37,474 nucleotides of DNA from a virus, in the IMG/VR virus record IMGVR_UViG_3300046368_000448, positions 1 to 37,474 of that record. The stretch is one strand, 5' to 3'. Each line of letters begins with the position of its first letter. The stretch's first letter is position 1. Positions 23,658-31,494 of this stretch are shown one piece after another. A program made the translations under genes and the position numbers. The notes below the pieces were generated by a model. That model was not told where the DNA came from and ran no database searches. It saw only the letters and a list, made by a program, of their open reading frames with translations.

Positions 23658-24181
23658 AAAGAGTTTACGATCAAGGAACCGATATCGAAAGTGTTCAATA
23701 TTTTGTTGGAACAGAAGTTGAACATACACCACAGTTTGGAAAGAAAACACTATTCGTTGTAGGTGCCATGGATCCAGACGAAGTAATAGCCATGGCTGAA
23801 ATGCAAGGATGTAAACATATCTACTGTGGTGCTAATATGAGTTTCAATGTCACTAGCAATACAGAAAGCGAATGGAAACCTTGGGAAGCTATGATATTTC
23901 CATTATTGAAAGAAGGCTATTGGGTCACACTAGATGCTGATGCAAGCCAAATTGAAGGGTTGCTAGAAAGTGGATTCACAGAACACAACCGCTTTATTCC
24001 AATGATTAGCGTAAAACTTCCGTATATCGATCAACTTGGATATAATGCTTGTTTAAAAATTGACGATAAAGACTTTGATGCAAGTAACCCTGGTGTATGG
24101 GTTCATAGACTACATGATTTAAAAGAGAAGGCTGTTTTTACAGACTGGTCTAAATACACTACAGACACAATTATCACTTGA
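23654..24181 (+). CDS. Hypothetical protein next to deazaguanine genes
   Basis: This 175-aa protein has strands such as KKTLFVVGAMDPDEVIAMAE (about residues 30-49), HIYCGANMSF, EGYWVTLDADAS and NRFIPMISVKLPYIDQLGYN, and ends LHDLKEKAVFTDWSKY. The alternating pattern suggests an alpha/beta fold, and conserved-looking DADAS and KIDDKDFDASNPG patches could be metal or phosphate sites, but I do not recognise the family. It sits between the DpdA-like and QueD-like genes. It starts with an ATGA junction, and its TGA is inside the next -35 box. Confidence 0.72.
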   Translation: MKRVYDQGTDIESVQYFVGTEVEHTPQFGKKTLFVVGAMDPDEVIAMAEMQGCKHIYCGANMSFNVTSNTESEWKPWEAMIFPLLKEGYWVTLDADASQIEGLLESGFTEHNRFIPMISVKLPYIDQLGYNACLKIDDKDFDASNPGVWVHRLHDLKEKAVFTDWSKYTTDTIIT

Positions 24182-24206
24182 CAATATGCAACAAGAACGT
24201 TATTAT
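24178..24206 (+). promoter_or_regulatory. Sigma70-like promoter upstream of the QueD-like gene
   Basis: TTGACA at 24178-24183, a 17-base spacer, TATTAT at 24201-24206. The upstream TGA stop is at 24179-24181. Transcription would begin near 24213, downstream of the in-frame ATG at 24186, which argues that the next gene really starts later (24225 or 24246). Confidence 0.75.
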
Positions 24207-24245
24207 ACATATATGCAACGGCGCATGAGAGAAGAGGACGCTAAA

Positions 24246-24638
24246 ATGGCAAACGCACTAGAAAACGCAAAACGTAGTATTTGGGTAACCTTTACTAAAG
24301 AAGGTATTCACAAATATCCAGCAGCACTCGACGATCCTGCGCTGGCAACAGGTGACGAATACGATGTAAGTTTCTTAGGATACCCACATCGACATACGTT
24401 TCACTTTAAAGTACAAATTCAAGTAACACACAACGATAGAGACATTGAATTTATTCAATTCAAACGTTGGTTAGAGAATCTTTATAAAGAAGATATTCTC
24501 GAACTAGATTACAAGTCATGCGAAATGATTGCGGATGATTTGTATCTACACATCAACAACAAATACCCCAGCCGGTTTGTTGTTATTGATGTTGCCGAAG
24601 ATGGCGAAAACGGCTGTCAAATTGTTTACCCAGCATAA
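24246..24638 (+). CDS. queD-like: QueD/6-pyruvoyl-tetrahydropterin-synthase-like protein
   Basis: From the ATG at 24246 (preceded by GAGAAGAGG) the product is 130 aa, the size of QueD. The order of motifs fits the 6-PTPS fold. EGIHKYP has a His where QueD has its first zinc ligand. YPHRHTFHFKVQIQV matches the HxH strand. DIEFIQFKRWLENL corresponds to the DFxxLK region, SCEMIADDL to the TxExLA helix, and VAEDGENGCQIVY to the final vxEtxxxxaxY strand. The catalytic Cys that QueD has between the first His and HxH is not seen, so it may be a binding or altered-activity paralog. It would act between FolE and QueE. Confidence 0.6.
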   Translation: MANALENAKRSIWVTFTKEGIHKYPAALDDPALATGDEYDVSFLGYPHRHTFHFKVQIQVTHNDRDIEFIQFKRWLENLYKEDILELDYKSCEMIADDLYLHINNKYPSRFVVIDVAEDGENGCQIVYPA

Positions 24639-24651
24639 AGGAATAAGGTAA

Positions 24652-24852
24652 ATGAATATCACATTTAATCGTGATGCGTATCAGAAAGTATTCAACGATC
24701 TGGACGAATTCCGCGACTACTGTCGCTTTGAAGGTAAAGTGTATGATGAAAAGTCACTTTATAAAAAATCTGACCCTGTATGGCAGGCGTATCAGAAGTA
24801 TCAAAATTACTTACGTGCAAAAGCACGTGGTGGTAAACCTCGGAGACGCTAA
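24652..24852 (+). CDS. Small hypothetical protein with basic tail
   Basis: This 66-aa protein starts MNITFNRDAYQKVFNDLDEF, has aromatic-rich helices (YCRFEG, WQAYQKYQNYLRAKARG) and ends in a basic tail (GGKPRRR). AAGGAATAAGG precedes the ATG. Its last base is the first base of the next ATG (TAATG). It could be a small nucleic-acid-binding accessory, but no family is recognised. Confidence 0.65.
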   Translation: MNITFNRDAYQKVFNDLDEFRDYCRFEGKVYDEKSLYKKSDPVWQAYQKYQNYLRAKARGGKPRRR

Positions 24853-26018
24853 TGCGTAAACTATTTTATATGGGCTTAGAGCCATATGAAGGACGTTATA
24901 CACTCCAGTTGCAAGACTGGAGTGAACGTGCTTTCAAAAGACGTGGTATTGACTATGTAGTTGTACCTGGTACAACAATTGATGACACTAAATCTATTAG
25001 TGTTGGACAAGTTCTTGATGCACACGGACGTAGTTACTTTGCTATGTCGCAGATGATGAACTTGGTGCAAATGATGCGCAACGGCGAAGTAACAGCTGAA
25101 GACGTTATTTTCTTTGAAGATATGTTTCAGCCTGGTATGGAGTCATTGCCGTACATTATGGATCAAATTCCAGCAACCCAACAGCCAAAGGTGTTTATTA
25201 GATGCCTTGCACAAGCTGTAGACCCAGATGACTTTGTTCATGTATGGGGTATGGGTAAATGGATGAGTTTGTACGAAGAAATGTGCAACGAATTTGTTAC
25301 AGGAGTATTAGCAAGTAATGAAGAAATGATTGCTAATATGAAAGTAGCTAATTGGAAGGCGCCGCTCTACAATATTAGTGGATTAGCCTTTGACAAAAGA
25401 GAAGTTGTACAACGATCCGGCGAAGCACCAACGTTTTGGGAGTCACGTAGCAACCGTGTTGTGTTTGCAGCACGTTGGGATCAAGAAAAACAACCTGATT
25501 TTTATATGGATCTTGCTGAGAAGTATGCAGACACAAATGTTGAGTTTGCTGTACTACAAGGCGGTCCTTTACGTAGTAATAATCCTAAGTATATTGAACG
25601 TGCAAACGACTTAGTAAGCAAAGGTGTACTAAGGATTTATGAAAATCTTAAAAAAGAAGAATATTACCATATTGTCAACGATAGTAAAGTATTGTTTAAC
25701 TGTGCTTTACAAGACTGGACAAGTAATACTGTAAGCGAAGCTGATGCATTAGGTTGTAATGTATTATTTCCTGCTTATAGAAGTTTCCCTGAAATCTTTT
25801 CCAACTGTCATGAGCGTATGTATATACCTTGGAGTGTTGAAGATGCAGGAAACAAACTTGACAAGTTACTAGAAGGCCCACACAAAGATATGGGAAAAAT
25901 TAGTGACTGGACAAGTGCTACTATTGATCGTTACATTGATATTATGCAAGGTAACGGAGAACAATGGAAGCGAGATGATAATCGTTATAGAGATCATGTA
26001 GCGGTTAACAAGTATTAG
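24852..26018 (+). CDS. GT-B glycosyltransferase (GT4-like)
   Basis: This 388-aa protein has the C-terminal features of a GT-B enzyme: NRVVFAARWDQEKQPDFYMDL (about 195-215, the family's aR-d-eKgp pattern), VEFAVLQGG, LRIYENLKKEEYYHIVNDSKV and NCALQDWTSNTVSEADALGCNVLFP (the E-x7-E-like sugar-nucleotide region). The N-terminal half (LFYMGLEPYEGRYTLQLQ...) would bind the acceptor. It lies between deazaguanine-related genes and a GalE-like gene that could supply UDP-sugar. Acceptors could be a modified DNA base, a virion protein or a cell-surface glycan; the sequence does not decide. Confidence 0.75.
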   Translation: MRKLFYMGLEPYEGRYTLQLQDWSERAFKRRGIDYVVVPGTTIDDTKSISVGQVLDAHGRSYFAMSQMMNLVQMMRNGEVTAEDVIFFEDMFQPGMESLPYIMDQIPATQQPKVFIRCLAQAVDPDDFVHVWGMGKWMSLYEEMCNEFVTGVLASNEEMIANMKVANWKAPLYNISGLAFDKREVVQRSGEAPTFWESRSNRVVFAARWDQEKQPDFYMDLAEKYADTNVEFAVLQGGPLRSNNPKYIERANDLVSKGVLRIYENLKKEEYYHIVNDSKVLFNCALQDWTSNTVSEADALGCNVLFPAYRSFPEIFSNCHERMYIPWSVEDAGNKLDKLLEGPHKDMGKISDWTSATIDRYIDIMQGNGEQWKRDDNRYRDHVAVNKY

Positions 26019-26035
26019 ACAAGAAGGAGAAATAA

Positions 26036-26635
26036 TTGTTTAAAGATATTGATAAAAGTATGATGATTAAACTTGCGCTGTTGCATGTTATCGTCGTTGT
26101 AGTAAGTAATGCTTTAGTTAGTATTCCAGTTGAATTTTTTGGAGTAAAACTAACCTGGGCTGCATTTACATTCCCGATTGTTGTTCTTGCAACCGATCTT
26201 ACTGTGCGTATGCTAGGTAAGAATATTGCACGAGCAACTATCGCAGCAGCCTATCCGCTTGCTATCATTGGTAGTATTGCAGTAGTATTGCTAGAAGGTG
26301 CACCGCAGAGTGTTGCACTACGTATTGGCTTTGCAAGTGCTACAGCATATGCAGTTGGTACAATGCTAGACGTATATGTATTCCAATACTTGCGTGAAAA
26401 GTATCGTGCATGGTGGTTAGCACCAGCGTTGTCAACTGTAGTTGCAAACGTAATTGATAGTTACACATTCTTCTTTGTTGCGTTTAACAACTCAGCAGAC
26501 GAGTATATGGCAGCAAACTGGATGGAGATTGCAGGATCACAAACTGTACTAAAGATTGCAGTAGGTTTGATTATCTTCTTACCAGCATATGGATTGCTAT
26601 TAAAAGCATTATCCGGAAAGTTGCGAGAGCAATAA
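26036..26635 (+). CDS. yhhQ: YhhQ-like queuosine-precursor (preQ0) transporter
   Basis: This 199-aa integral membrane protein belongs to the VUT/DUF165 family. The signature IPVEFFGVKLTWAAFTFPIVVLATDLTVRMLGK (split between about residues 30-62) corresponds closely to the YhhQ pattern of a TWaaFtFP strand followed by ATDLTVR. Other membrane segments are AYPLAIIGSIAVVLL, FASATAYAVGTMLDVYVF, WLAPALSTVVANVIDSYTFF and a final hydrophobic helix. Known YhhQ imports preQ0/preQ1 in bacteria. The start is TTG at 26036 with AGAAGGAGA seven bases before it. In a phage it would load the infected cell with deazaguanine precursors for the DpdA-like enzyme. Confidence 0.88.
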   Translation: MFKDIDKSMMIKLALLHVIVVVVSNALVSIPVEFFGVKLTWAAFTFPIVVLATDLTVRMLGKNIARATIAAAYPLAIIGSIAVVLLEGAPQSVALRIGFASATAYAVGTMLDVYVFQYLREKYRAWWLAPALSTVVANVIDSYTFFFVAFNNSADEYMAANWMEIAGSQTVLKIAVGLIIFLPAYGLLLKALSGKLREQ

Positions 26636-27511
26636 ATGAAAGTATTAGTTACAGGTGCAAGCGGTTACATTGGTAGCCATGTATGCAAATTACTTAAAGA
26701 AAAAGGTCATAAAGTTATAGGTTGGGATACAGAAATCCACGGCGAAACTAATGATGTTAAGGAATTCTGTGACGAGTATTATAACGTAGACGTTACTGGT
26801 CAATATGCCGGTGGCGTCTACGATGCTATTGTACACCTTGCAGGACGCAGTGTAGTGCCTGATAGTTTAAAAGAACCAGCAGAGTATTATAGAGTAAATG
26901 TAGGCGGTACAGCAAACTTACTATCAATGACAACAACACCACATGTAATTTTTGCTAGTACAAGTAGTGCGTGGGAAATGGCATCACCTTATGCTCGCAG
27001 TAAAGTGGCAGCAGAAGATGTAATTAAGGAGAAAGCAGATGGATACACCATCTTTAGATTTTTTAACGTATCTGGTACTGACGGTGTTCATCGTCAATTG
27101 GGTGCTCCTACCCATCTTATTCGTGTCGCTGCTATGGTGGCTAGTGAAAAGATACCAGACCTTAAGATCTTTGGTACGGACTATGATACTAGGGATGGCA
27201 CTTGCATTCGTGATTATATTCACGTTGTTGATTTGGCTGGCGCCATTGTCACAGCCGTGGAACGAGGCCCCGCAAATACGCCATATGAATGTTTAGGCAG
27301 TAATGTAGGATATAGTGTTAGAGAAGTTATTGACACTATGCAAAAAGTAACTGGTAAACAATTAAATATTATAGAAGCACCTCGTAGAGAAGGAGATGCT
27401 GTGAGCAGTGTTGTAGATACTCTTAGCGAGCATGTTACACTTACAAAAACAATAGAGGAAATGTGCAATGACCAGTACGAACTGGAACTTAGAAGACACA
27501 ATCACAATTGA
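26636..27511 (+). CDS. galE-like: NAD-dependent epimerase/dehydratase (GalE-like)
   Basis: This 291-aa short-chain dehydrogenase has TGASGYIG (6-13, NAD-binding), VHLAGRSVVPDSL, the catalytic Ser/Thr region FASTSSAWE, YARSK (Tyr119, Lys123) and the GalE-type RDGTCIRDYIHVVDLAGA motif. It is somewhat shorter than E. coli GalE (338 aa), mostly from loops. The likely reaction is UDP-glucose/UDP-galactose (or GlcNAc/GalNAc) interconversion. It starts one base after the transporter stop (TAAATG) and its 3' end overlaps the next gene by 44 bases. It may supply sugar donors to the glycosyltransferases at 24852 or 12743-14766. Confidence 0.9.
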   Translation: MKVLVTGASGYIGSHVCKLLKEKGHKVIGWDTEIHGETNDVKEFCDEYYNVDVTGQYAGGVYDAIVHLAGRSVVPDSLKEPAEYYRVNVGGTANLLSMTTTPHVIFASTSSAWEMASPYARSKVAAEDVIKEKADGYTIFRFFNVSGTDGVHRQLGAPTHLIRVAAMVASEKIPDLKIFGTDYDTRDGTCIRDYIHVVDLAGAIVTAVERGPANTPYECLGSNVGYSVREVIDTMQKVTGKQLNIIEAPRREGDAVSSVVDTLSEHVTLTKTIEEMCNDQYELELRRHNHN

Positions 27512-27824
27512 TACTAGTATTGACGAGGATTTAACATTTGATGTGTCAGACATTACTATAAGTAGTATCGATACTAGCAGCATTGATACTATTACAATCG
27601 ATACAACAAGTACTATCACACTCGAAGATACACATTGGGCTGACAATATTACCTGGGAACAAACTGAGTTTGTAGATACAATGCCTAGCATTGATAAAAT
27701 ACATAACATGGTTGGATATTACCCAGCTTTAGAAAAAGCATACGAAAATTTTAAAACAATTTACAAAATGGTAGAGCAAGACTATAAAGGAAATCACCAA
27801 GAAAATGATGAAACTCCATTCTAG
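27468..27824 (+). CDS. Repeat-rich Ile/Thr/Asp protein
   Basis: This 118-aa protein has two parts. Residues about 8-55 are a low-complexity series of short units built on I-T/D-I-D-T (TITIDTSID, DITISSIDTSSID, TITIDTTSTITLEDT), as in beta-solenoid segments of tail fibres or in repetitive precursor peptides. Residues about 70-108 form a helical module (DTMPSIDKIHNMVGYYPALE, then KAYENFKTIYKMVEQDYKG) that I recall as a C-terminal module of uncharacterised phage proteins. It is very acidic and overlaps both neighbours, the GalE-like gene and a radical SAM gene. It could be a virion protein or a substrate of the adjacent enzymes; neither is shown. Confidence 0.7.
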   Translation: MTSTNWNLEDTITIDTSIDEDLTFDVSDITISSIDTSSIDTITIDTTSTITLEDTHWADNITWEQTEFVDTMPSIDKIHNMVGYYPALEKAYENFKTIYKMVEQDYKGNHQENDETPF

Positions 27825-28740
27825 TTGTTCAGCATTATATAGTCATACAAACATTAGGGGAGGCAATCGTGTCTACCCTTGCTGCCGTTATAAAACACCT
27901 ATACAAACATTTGACGGTGATGTAGGCAGTATACTATACAGTGACGAATATAAAGCACTACGTGAGAACTTTACTATCGATGATCCAAATTGTGCAAAGT
28001 GCAAGCATGAAGAAAGTCTCGGCAAGGAAAGTTTACGAGAATGGTTTAATAAAACATACCCAATGGATATCAAACTTAGATATCTTGAAGTAGGATTTGA
28101 TAACATATGCGATCTTACATGCGATGGCTGTTGGGAAGAGTGGAGTAGCAGTTGGTGGGTAAAGAAAAACCCAGACTTGCCTCCTAAAAAAGGAATTACC
28201 AGTACTACAGAATTTAGAAATATACCAGAAAGCATTAGTAAGGTTGTTTTCTTAGGTGGCGAACCATTAATGACTAATAGACATAGGCGCTTCCTAGAGT
28301 CATTTGACACCTTAGAACATTTAGAAGTTGAGTACTTTACTAATGGTATGCACAAACTTGTTGAAGATGATTATAGACTACTTAGTCAATGCAAACATGT
28401 ACATTTTACAGTTAGTATTGACGGAGTAGGCGCATTAAACGAACAAGTACGTGGCGGTAGTGTTTGGAGTAGAGTAGTCAAAACATTAGACGAAATTGCT
28501 GATACATTTGATTATACTATTCATACAACGCTACATAAAAATAACTGGCAAGGATTACCTGATATGTGTGAATTTGCTAATAATTATAAAAAATGGACAA
28601 CAAATGTCTTGACATATCCAAAGAAACTTAATATAATAAACTTAGAGCAGTCTGATAAAAATCAACTTATAAAAATACTAAAAACAAATAAAATACCAAA
28701 TAGGCAATATATAGAGGCGCACTTGAAAGGAGAAGCATGA
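27805..28740 (+). CDS. Radical SAM protein with N-terminal twitch-like Cys
   Basis: This 311-aa protein has the radical SAM motif CDLTCDGC (Cys102, 106, 109), then VVFLGGEPLM (GGE motif), YFTNGM and VSIDG. Unusually, extra Cys lie before the motif: C8, the CCRYK pair at 26-27 and CAKC at 63-66. They are arranged like an auxiliary-cluster (twitch/SPASM) region placed at the N-terminus, as in phage 'twitch domain' radical SAM proteins. Start ATGs at 27805 and 27808 are both possible. It overlaps the repeat-rich gene by 20 bases, and the next gene overlaps its stop as ATGA. Substrate unknown; the next gene is a 2OG-oxygenase-like protein. Confidence 0.86.
   Translation: MMKLHSSCSALYSHTNIRGGNRVYPCCRYKTPIQTFDGDVGSILYSDEYKALRENFTIDDPNCAKCKHEESLGKESLREWFNKTYPMDIKLRYLEVGFDNICDLTCDGCWEEWSSSWWVKKNPDLPPKKGITSTTEFRNIPESISKVVFLGGEPLMTNRHRRFLESFDTLEHLEVEYFTNGMHKLVEDDYRLLSQCKHVHFTVSIDGVGALNEQVRGGSVWSRVVKTLDEIADTFDYTIHTTLHKNNWQGLPDMCEFANNYKKWTTNVLTYPKKLNIINLEQSDKNQLIKILKTNKIPNRQYIEAHLKGEA
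28609..28637 (+). promoter_or_regulatory. Consensus sigma70-like promoter inside the radical SAM gene
   Basis: TTGACA at 28609-28614 and TATAAT at 28632-28637 with exactly 17 bases between them, a perfect match to the consensus. It lies inside the radical SAM coding sequence, 100 bases before the next start at 28737, and would give separate transcription of the oxygenase, aminotransferase and amidinotransferase genes. Confidence 0.7.
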
Positions 28741-29351
28741 TGGACATGCGCAGTTACGAAGAATGGAAACAACACGGTGCTGAAGAAAGTTCAGTAGACG
28801 AAGTTACATGGAGCAAAAACGATCTACTAACACTGGATTGGGAAGCTACACATATGACAGATGAAATCCCAGAAGATAGTAGTTGGGATACATTTGCTAC
28901 AAAAAATAAAAAAGCATTAGAAGCAATGTACAAACAATGGAAAGTACCAAAAGAAGGTAGTTTACATTATATGTGTATTAGACCTGAGCTTACAAAAGGT
29001 TTAACTAGTGTTATTGTACCTTATGCACATATGAAATTTAACTATAACTTTTTAAAACTAACACCCGGATGCAGTTTAATGTGGCACTTTGACACATATG
29101 CTACATTTGTAAAATTTAATAATATCACAGAGGATCAAGCAGACGATATATGTCGCACTGTTACTATGATGTCGGATTGGGATAGAGGACAAGTGTTACA
29201 AGTTGGCGACGAAGTATATACACACTGGCAAGCAGGTGATACATATACGTGGAAAGGCGATACATGGCACGGAATGTCAAACTTTGGTCCAAGTGAATGT
29301 ATTGTTTCGCAAATAACATTTTTGGACGAAGATGACAAATATACCCAATGA
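28737..29351 (+). CDS. 2OG/Fe(II)-oxygenase-like protein
   Basis: This 204-aa protein has an HxD motif in LMWHFDTY (His117, Asp119) and a distal His178 in GDTWHGMSNFG, with WDRGQVLQVGDEVYTHWQAGDTYTW between them. This is the layout of cupin-fold 2-oxoglutarate/Fe(II) or aspartyl-hydroxylase-like enzymes (PGxxLxxHxD ... GD ... WHgxxNxG). The N-terminal 80 residues are acidic and unrecognised. The ATG at 28737 has GAAAGGAGA upstream and overlaps the radical SAM stop. It is the same family type as the gene at 12243 but clearly diverged, and again directly follows a radical SAM gene. Confidence 0.72.
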   Translation: MMDMRSYEEWKQHGAEESSVDEVTWSKNDLLTLDWEATHMTDEIPEDSSWDTFATKNKKALEAMYKQWKVPKEGSLHYMCIRPELTKGLTSVIVPYAHMKFNYNFLKLTPGCSLMWHFDTYATFVKFNNITEDQADDICRTVTMMSDWDRGQVLQVGDEVYTHWQAGDTYTWKGDTWHGMSNFGPSECIVSQITFLDEDDKYTQ

Positions 29352-30234
29352 TAAAAGACATATGGATTTTGGAAGTGCTTTTGCAATAAGCGATCCAGAA
29401 ACTACAAAACTTTTACGTAATACATTAGATCTACAATGTCTCAATAATGACAACATTATTGACGAATTTTTGTATGACTACGACAAATGGATTAAAAAAT
29501 CAACAGTTAATAGTATTACAGGGTTAGAAGATTTTAAATACAAATGCTATAGCAACGGAACAACCGAATCATTTGATAAATTTTATATGAAAAATTCTAA
29601 AAGACGCTTCCGCTGTTTTAAAGGCGAGTATATGTATCATAAACTTGCTTGGAGAGACAAATATGTTTGGGCATATTTAGAAGATGAACCGTTGCACAAA
29701 GCAGATGCAGTAGTAATTAGTCTACCATTTGCAGATACAGGCGACAAGCACTCTAAGTATCATGAACTTATGCGTGAGTGCTGTGAGCTTGGAATACCAG
29801 TACTGGTAGATTGTGCATATTTTGGTGCTTGTTACGGCGTATCAATTGATATTGCATATAATTGTATAACTGATGTAACTTTTAGCCTTAGTAAAAGTTT
29901 TCCAGTAGCATATGCACGTATTGGTATAAGATATACTAAAGTCGATGACGACGATACTATGTTTGTATACCATAAAATTTCATATAACAACAAACTAGGT
30001 GCAGCATTAGGCATAAAGTATCTTGAAAACTTTACACCCGACTACATACCACAAAAATATATACAAAAACAAAAAGAATTTTGTAATGAGCTAGGAATAA
30101 ATCCAAGTGCGACAGTAATTTTTGGTATAGATGATAAAAATATATATAACCAATATAATCGCGGCGGAAATACAAATAGATTAAGTTTCCATAAACAGTA
30201 TATAAAAGGATTAAATTTTGCCAGTACAGAGTAA
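29332..30234 (+). CDS. PLP-dependent aminotransferase-like protein
   Basis: This 300-aa protein looks like a shortened fold-type I PLP enzyme. CYSNGTTESF (72-81) fits the cofactor phosphate loop. ADAVVISLPFADTG precedes GIPVLVDCAYFGA, whose Asp160 would contact the pyridine nitrogen. TFSLSKSFPVAYARIGIRY has Lys188 in the S-x-SK-x-F-x7-R-G context of the Schiff-base lysine. Typical class I/II aminotransferases are about 400 residues, so the small domain is reduced. Its start overlaps the oxygenase gene by 20 bases and the amidinotransferase overlaps its end by 17. The likely role is amine transfer to an unknown keto compound. Confidence 0.72.
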   Translation: MTNIPNDKRHMDFGSAFAISDPETTKLLRNTLDLQCLNNDNIIDEFLYDYDKWIKKSTVNSITGLEDFKYKCYSNGTTESFDKFYMKNSKRRFRCFKGEYMYHKLAWRDKYVWAYLEDEPLHKADAVVISLPFADTGDKHSKYHELMRECCELGIPVLVDCAYFGACYGVSIDIAYNCITDVTFSLSKSFPVAYARIGIRYTKVDDDDTMFVYHKISYNNKLGAALGIKYLENFTPDYIPQKYIQKQKEFCNELGINPSATVIFGIDDKNIYNQYNRGGNTNRLSFHKQYIKGLNFASTE

Positions 30235-31270
30235 CAACGATTGGGATCCATTGCAAGAAATTATCATCGGCACTGCTGATAATTGTGTACATCCTACTAT
30301 GAATAAGAGTACACACAGCTTTATCTACGGTGGTGAAGAAGCAGAAGACATCAAACAGTTTGATGGACAACCTATTGCACAATGGATTGTAGACGAAGCA
30401 AACGAAGACCTTGACGGGCTAGAAAAATGTCTACAAGGACTAGGTGTAAAAACAATGCGTCCAGAGCCTGTAGATCACAACAAAAAGTTTAGCACTCCAG
30501 AGTGGGAAACAACAGGGTGGTATACATTCTGTCCAAGAGATTTGCTGCTGCCGTTGGATAATATGATTATTGAATGTCCAAGCCCTATGCGAGCAAGATA
30601 CTTTGAAACTAGAGCATACTACGAACATTTGTATCGCTGGATGCAAGAAGGTACACAGTGGATCAATGCTCCAAAGCCTATCTTAACAGATGACAACTAT
30701 CAACTAGAAGACAGACGTGATGCTACACTAGTAAACAAAGAGATTATTTTTGATGCACCAAATATTGTTCGTATGGGACGTGACTTGTTGTGCCAAGTAA
30801 GCAACAGTGGCAACCAACTAGGCTTTCAGTGGCTTAAGACTATCTTAGAGCCCAAAGGCTATCGCCTACACGTTGCTGAGAAGTACTATAGCTTTGCACA
30901 CTTTGATAGCACAGTACTGCCGCTACGCCCTGGATTGGTGCTGTTAAACGCAGGCAGACTAAGTGAAGATTGGTACCCACCTATTTTCAAAGACTGGGAC
31001 AAGATTTGGGTAGGCGAAGAAGACCTACACGTACCGCCAGCAAACACAGGTGTTGCTCCGTGTAGCCCGTACATTGGACTTAACTTCCTAAGTGTTAACG
31101 AAGAACTGGTTGTTGTAGATGAAAAACAAGAAGCACTAAGACGTATATTAGGCAAGCACGGCATTGATACTATTGGACTACCTATGCGTCAAGCACGTAG
31201 TATGAGCGGAGGCTTCCACTGTGCTACACTAGATACAAAGCGTAAAGGCACATTGGAGGATTACTTTTAA
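30218..31270 (+). CDS. Glycine/inosamine amidinotransferase-family protein
   Basis: This 350-aa protein resembles arginine:glycine amidinotransferase and its bacterial relatives. Motifs are PRDLLLPLDN, the FDAPNIVRMGRDLLCQVSNSG strand-loop, HFDSTVLPLRPG (His228, of the family's HxD pair), and MSGGFHCATLDTKRKGT with the catalytic Cys335 in the GGGFHCxT context. It would move an amidino group from arginine to an amine, making a guanidino compound. The start is TTG at 30218 with AAAAGGA before it, overlapping the aminotransferase gene by 17 bases. Amidinotransferases occur in marine cyanophages; the acceptor is unknown. The neighbouring PLP enzyme could supply an amine substrate. Confidence 0.88.
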   Translation: MPVQSNNDWDPLQEIIIGTADNCVHPTMNKSTHSFIYGGEEAEDIKQFDGQPIAQWIVDEANEDLDGLEKCLQGLGVKTMRPEPVDHNKKFSTPEWETTGWYTFCPRDLLLPLDNMIIECPSPMRARYFETRAYYEHLYRWMQEGTQWINAPKPILTDDNYQLEDRRDATLVNKEIIFDAPNIVRMGRDLLCQVSNSGNQLGFQWLKTILEPKGYRLHVAEKYYSFAHFDSTVLPLRPGLVLLNAGRLSEDWYPPIFKDWDKIWVGEEDLHVPPANTGVAPCSPYIGLNFLSVNEELVVVDEKQEALRRILGKHGIDTIGLPMRQARSMSGGFHCATLDTKRKGTLEDYF

Positions 31271-31494
31271 TGCTACACACTATTGAAGAACTAATACAAA
31301 GACTCGAAGTTATGAAAGATAAGGCTATCGAACTACATCGTATACGCAATCAATATAGCGAACTAAGTGGTAAAACATACGACAAGACGATTGCAAATGC
31401 ATTACTTGACGATATACAAAGTATGGCAATGTCAATTGCAAATGATCGCGAAGGCGATGAAATAAAAACAGAAATGGATGAATGGAAAAAATGA
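31270..31494 (+). CDS. Small helical hypothetical protein
   Basis: This 74-aa protein is almost entirely charged amphipathic helix (MLHTIEELIQRLEVMKDKAIE..., ANALLDDIQSMAMSIAND). It shares one base with the upstream stop (TAATG), and its stop overlaps the metK ATG as ATGA. No family recognised. Its position suggests co-expression with the amidinotransferase and SAM synthetase. Confidence 0.65.
   Translation: MLHTIEELIQRLEVMKDKAIELHRIRNQYSELSGKTYDKTIANALLDDIQSMAMSIANDREGDEIKTEMDEWKK

Noticed and set aside
24186-24245. Longer N-terminus for the QueD-like protein from the ATG at 24186.
   Set aside because: That ATG is inside the spacer of a good sigma70-like promoter, so the expected transcript starts after it; the ATG at 24246 has a better ribosome site.
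27039-27296. A strongly hydrophobic 85-residue frame (MDTPSLDFLTYLVLTVF...) inside the GalE-like gene.
   Set aside because: It lies in another frame within a clear epimerase gene whose motifs span it; the hydrophobicity follows from T-rich second positions. No ribosome site or junction supports it.
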